NCBI GenBank assembly: GCA_964019155.1
Contig: OZ025242.1
Coordinates: forward strand, 85,684,033-85,748,032
Source: Osedax fenrisi
Lineage: Eukaryota; Annelida; Polychaeta; Sabellida; Siboglinidae
Direction of reading: 5' to 3'
DNA: 64,000 bases
The translations under genes were made by a program, and so were the position numbers. Of the stretch, positions 63,721-64,000 are shown in pieces. The notes beneath the pieces are model-generated. The model did no database searches. It was given only the letters and a program-made list of their open reading frames with translations, and was not told where the DNA came from. Numbering within the stretch: position 1 is the stretch's first letter; the number at the start of each line of letters is the position of its first letter.

Positions 63721-64000
63721 GGTGTGCGCGCACGAAAGCACGCACCGATAACAATGTAATACTTACAATAGTACTAATAGATCCTATAGGGTCCTTCACT
63801 CTCGACATCTATACACGTGAAACGTTATCTAGTAGCTATTGTATCTATATATATATATATAATGTTTATATACGACTACATTATATCAACTCACTAAACG
63901 TAGCCGCACACCTATAGCGCTAGAAATTCTACATATATAATCTGAATCTATTAACGAACGAATTAACCCCACCCTCTCAAACGTTACGTAATTACATAAC

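Overview
This window is AT-rich nuclear DNA from an animal, by eye about 70% A+T. It is dense in (TA)n, (CA)n and (AAT)n tracts, minisatellites and short inverted-repeat transposons. The genes have many small exons with GT-AG introns and standard stop codons. Two of the three host genes are clear metazoan orthologs, and their splice phases close exactly. I read it as an invertebrate metazoan and cannot go lower: exon order resembles vertebrates, but the genome texture and the 2A-bearing retroelement fit invertebrates better.

Layout. (1) On the minus strand, ten coding exons (637 to 33185) encode the first 303 residues of the type I regulatory subunit of cAMP-dependent protein kinase (PRKAR1). 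The last exon or exons, with the end of the second cAMP domain, lie left of the window. Its introns hold a 4.2-kb 21-bp minisatellite (5.04-9.24 kb), several smaller minisatellites, and many small inverted-repeat elements. They also hold a 4.5-kb non-LTR retrotransposon (10.5-15.0 kb) with a full-length ORF: 2A motif, zinc fingers, AP endonuclease, reverse transcriptase and RNase H. (2) Head to head with PRKAR1, about 3.5 kb away, the plus-strand LENG8/Thp3-type SAC3 gene (36711-53598) is complete in nine coding exons (878 codons plus stop), with a 9.7-kb last intron. (3) Tail to tail with LENG8, 140 bp between stop codons, lies a minus-strand gene I do not recognise. Five small exons (53739-55624) join in phase to a CpG-rich first exon at 63026-63314, giving a predicted 272-residue protein. 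Its long intron holds a 936-bp terminal-inverted-repeat element, a 335-bp foldback, SINE-like copies and a promoter-like E-box/D-box/TATA cluster.

PRKAR1 acts in cAMP/PKA signalling and LENG8 in nuclear mRNA handling. Nothing here shows that they work together beyond sharing a divergent intergenic region. The rest of the window is intron and repeat. No tRNA, rRNA or CRISPR structure was seen. The most notable items are the 2A-bearing retrotransposon set between (CAA)7 tracts 43-65 nt from a PRKAR1 splice acceptor, and the unrecognised spliced gene, none of whose small exons forms a long open frame.
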